From UBA1413 sp964395045 (GTDB taxonomy: Bacteria; Bacteroidota; Bacteroidia; Bacteroidales; Prolixibacteraceae): a stretch of 5,477 bases of DNA. The notes beneath the pieces were generated by a model. It did no database searches. It saw only the letters and a list, made by a program, of their open reading frames with translations, and was not told where the DNA came from. The translations under genes were made by a program, and so were the position numbers. Positions 5,207 through 5,477 of this stretch are shown piece after piece. Numbering within the stretch: position 1 is the first letter of the stretch; the number at the start of each line of letters is the position of its first letter. The DNA is taken from positions 1 through 5,477 of the forward strand of contig CAYNBE010000237.1 of NCBI GenBank assembly GCA_964395045.1, written 5' to 3'.

Positions 5207-5477
5207 GAAAAAAGTCTTGATAGCAGGTGCTGGGCTGGCCGGATTAGCTACCGCATTGCGATTGGCAAAAAGAGGGTATGAGGTCGAAATTGTCGAAAAA
5301 AACAGCCAGGCAGGCGGCCGGCTCGGCCAGATAAAAAAAGACGGCTTCACTTTCGACACCGGTCCCAGCTTTTTCAGCATGTCCTATGAATTTGATGAAT
5401 TTGCCCGGGATTGCGGAATTGAACTTCCCTTCAGATTTGTGGAACTGGATCCGCTCTATGTGGTCAATTTCAGCGAT
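5199..5477 (+). CDS. Carotenoid desaturase, CrtI/CrtD family (5' part, cut by window end)
   Basis: Only the first 93 codons are present; the family has about 490-510 residues. The N-terminus is an FAD-binding Rossmann fold: VLIAGAGLAGLATALRL with GxGxxG at 10-15, the ribose-binding acid E33 in VEKN, and GGR at 39-41. GFTFDTGPSFFSMSYEFDEF (49-68) is the conserved CrtI-type block that follows. These enzymes introduce double bonds into phytoene (CrtI) or into 1-hydroxy carotenoids at C3,4 (CrtD). Either fits here: CrtI to give lycopene for the cyclase, or CrtD to desaturate the CruF product. The N-terminal part does not settle it, so no symbol is given. The ATG at 5199 lies in an A-rich setting (ACAAAAACAG just before it) with no Shine-Dalgarno and overlaps the TPR gene by eight bases. 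Confidence 0.92.
   Translation, partial: MSKKKVLIAGAGLAGLATALRLAKRGYEVEIVEKNSQAGGRLGQIKKDGFTFDTGPSFFSMSYEFDEFARDCGIELPFRFVELDPLYVVNFSD

Overview
The window looks like Bacteroidota DNA, perhaps from an environmental Bacteroidales or Marinilabiliales relative, although rank below phylum is a guess. The evidence is a fused CrtYc/CrtYd-type lycopene cyclase next to a CruF-type carotenoid hydratase, A-rich gene starts with no clear Shine-Dalgarno sequences, and a Bacteroidota-like -7 motif (TAnnTTTG) upstream. No taxon could be checked by search.

Layout: bases 1-289 are non-coding. They hold a short element of about 190 bp bounded by imperfect inverted repeats. Inside it are three copies of a small hairpin whose stems vary with compensating changes around a constant CGTAG core. 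An AT-rich leader with an 11-T tract follows. From base 290 to the right edge all genes are on the + strand, with no intergenic base between any two: phytoene synthase (crtB, GTG start), a shortened idi remnant, lycopene cyclase (crtYcd), carotenoid 1,2-hydratase (cruF), a PlsC-type acyltransferase, a membrane family-2 glycosyltransferase, an exported TPR-like protein, and the first 93 codons of a CrtI/CrtD-family desaturase that runs off the window.

Together the genes read as one carotenoid operon. CrtB joins two GGPP into phytoene, a CrtI-type desaturase makes lycopene, and CrtYcd closes one or both ends. CruF hydrates a remaining open psi end at C1'. The glycosyltransferase and acyltransferase resemble the CruC/CruD pair that adds a sugar and then a fatty acid in green sulfur bacteria. 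The inferred product is a membrane-anchored, acylated glycoside of a 1'-hydroxy-gamma-carotene-type pigment. GGPP synthase and any ring hydroxylase or ketolase are not in this window.

The points most worth a second look are the covarying hairpin element before the operon, the idi gene that has lost its catalytic cysteine and Nudix core yet keeps its frame and overlaps, and the uncharacterised TPR-like protein embedded between pigment genes.
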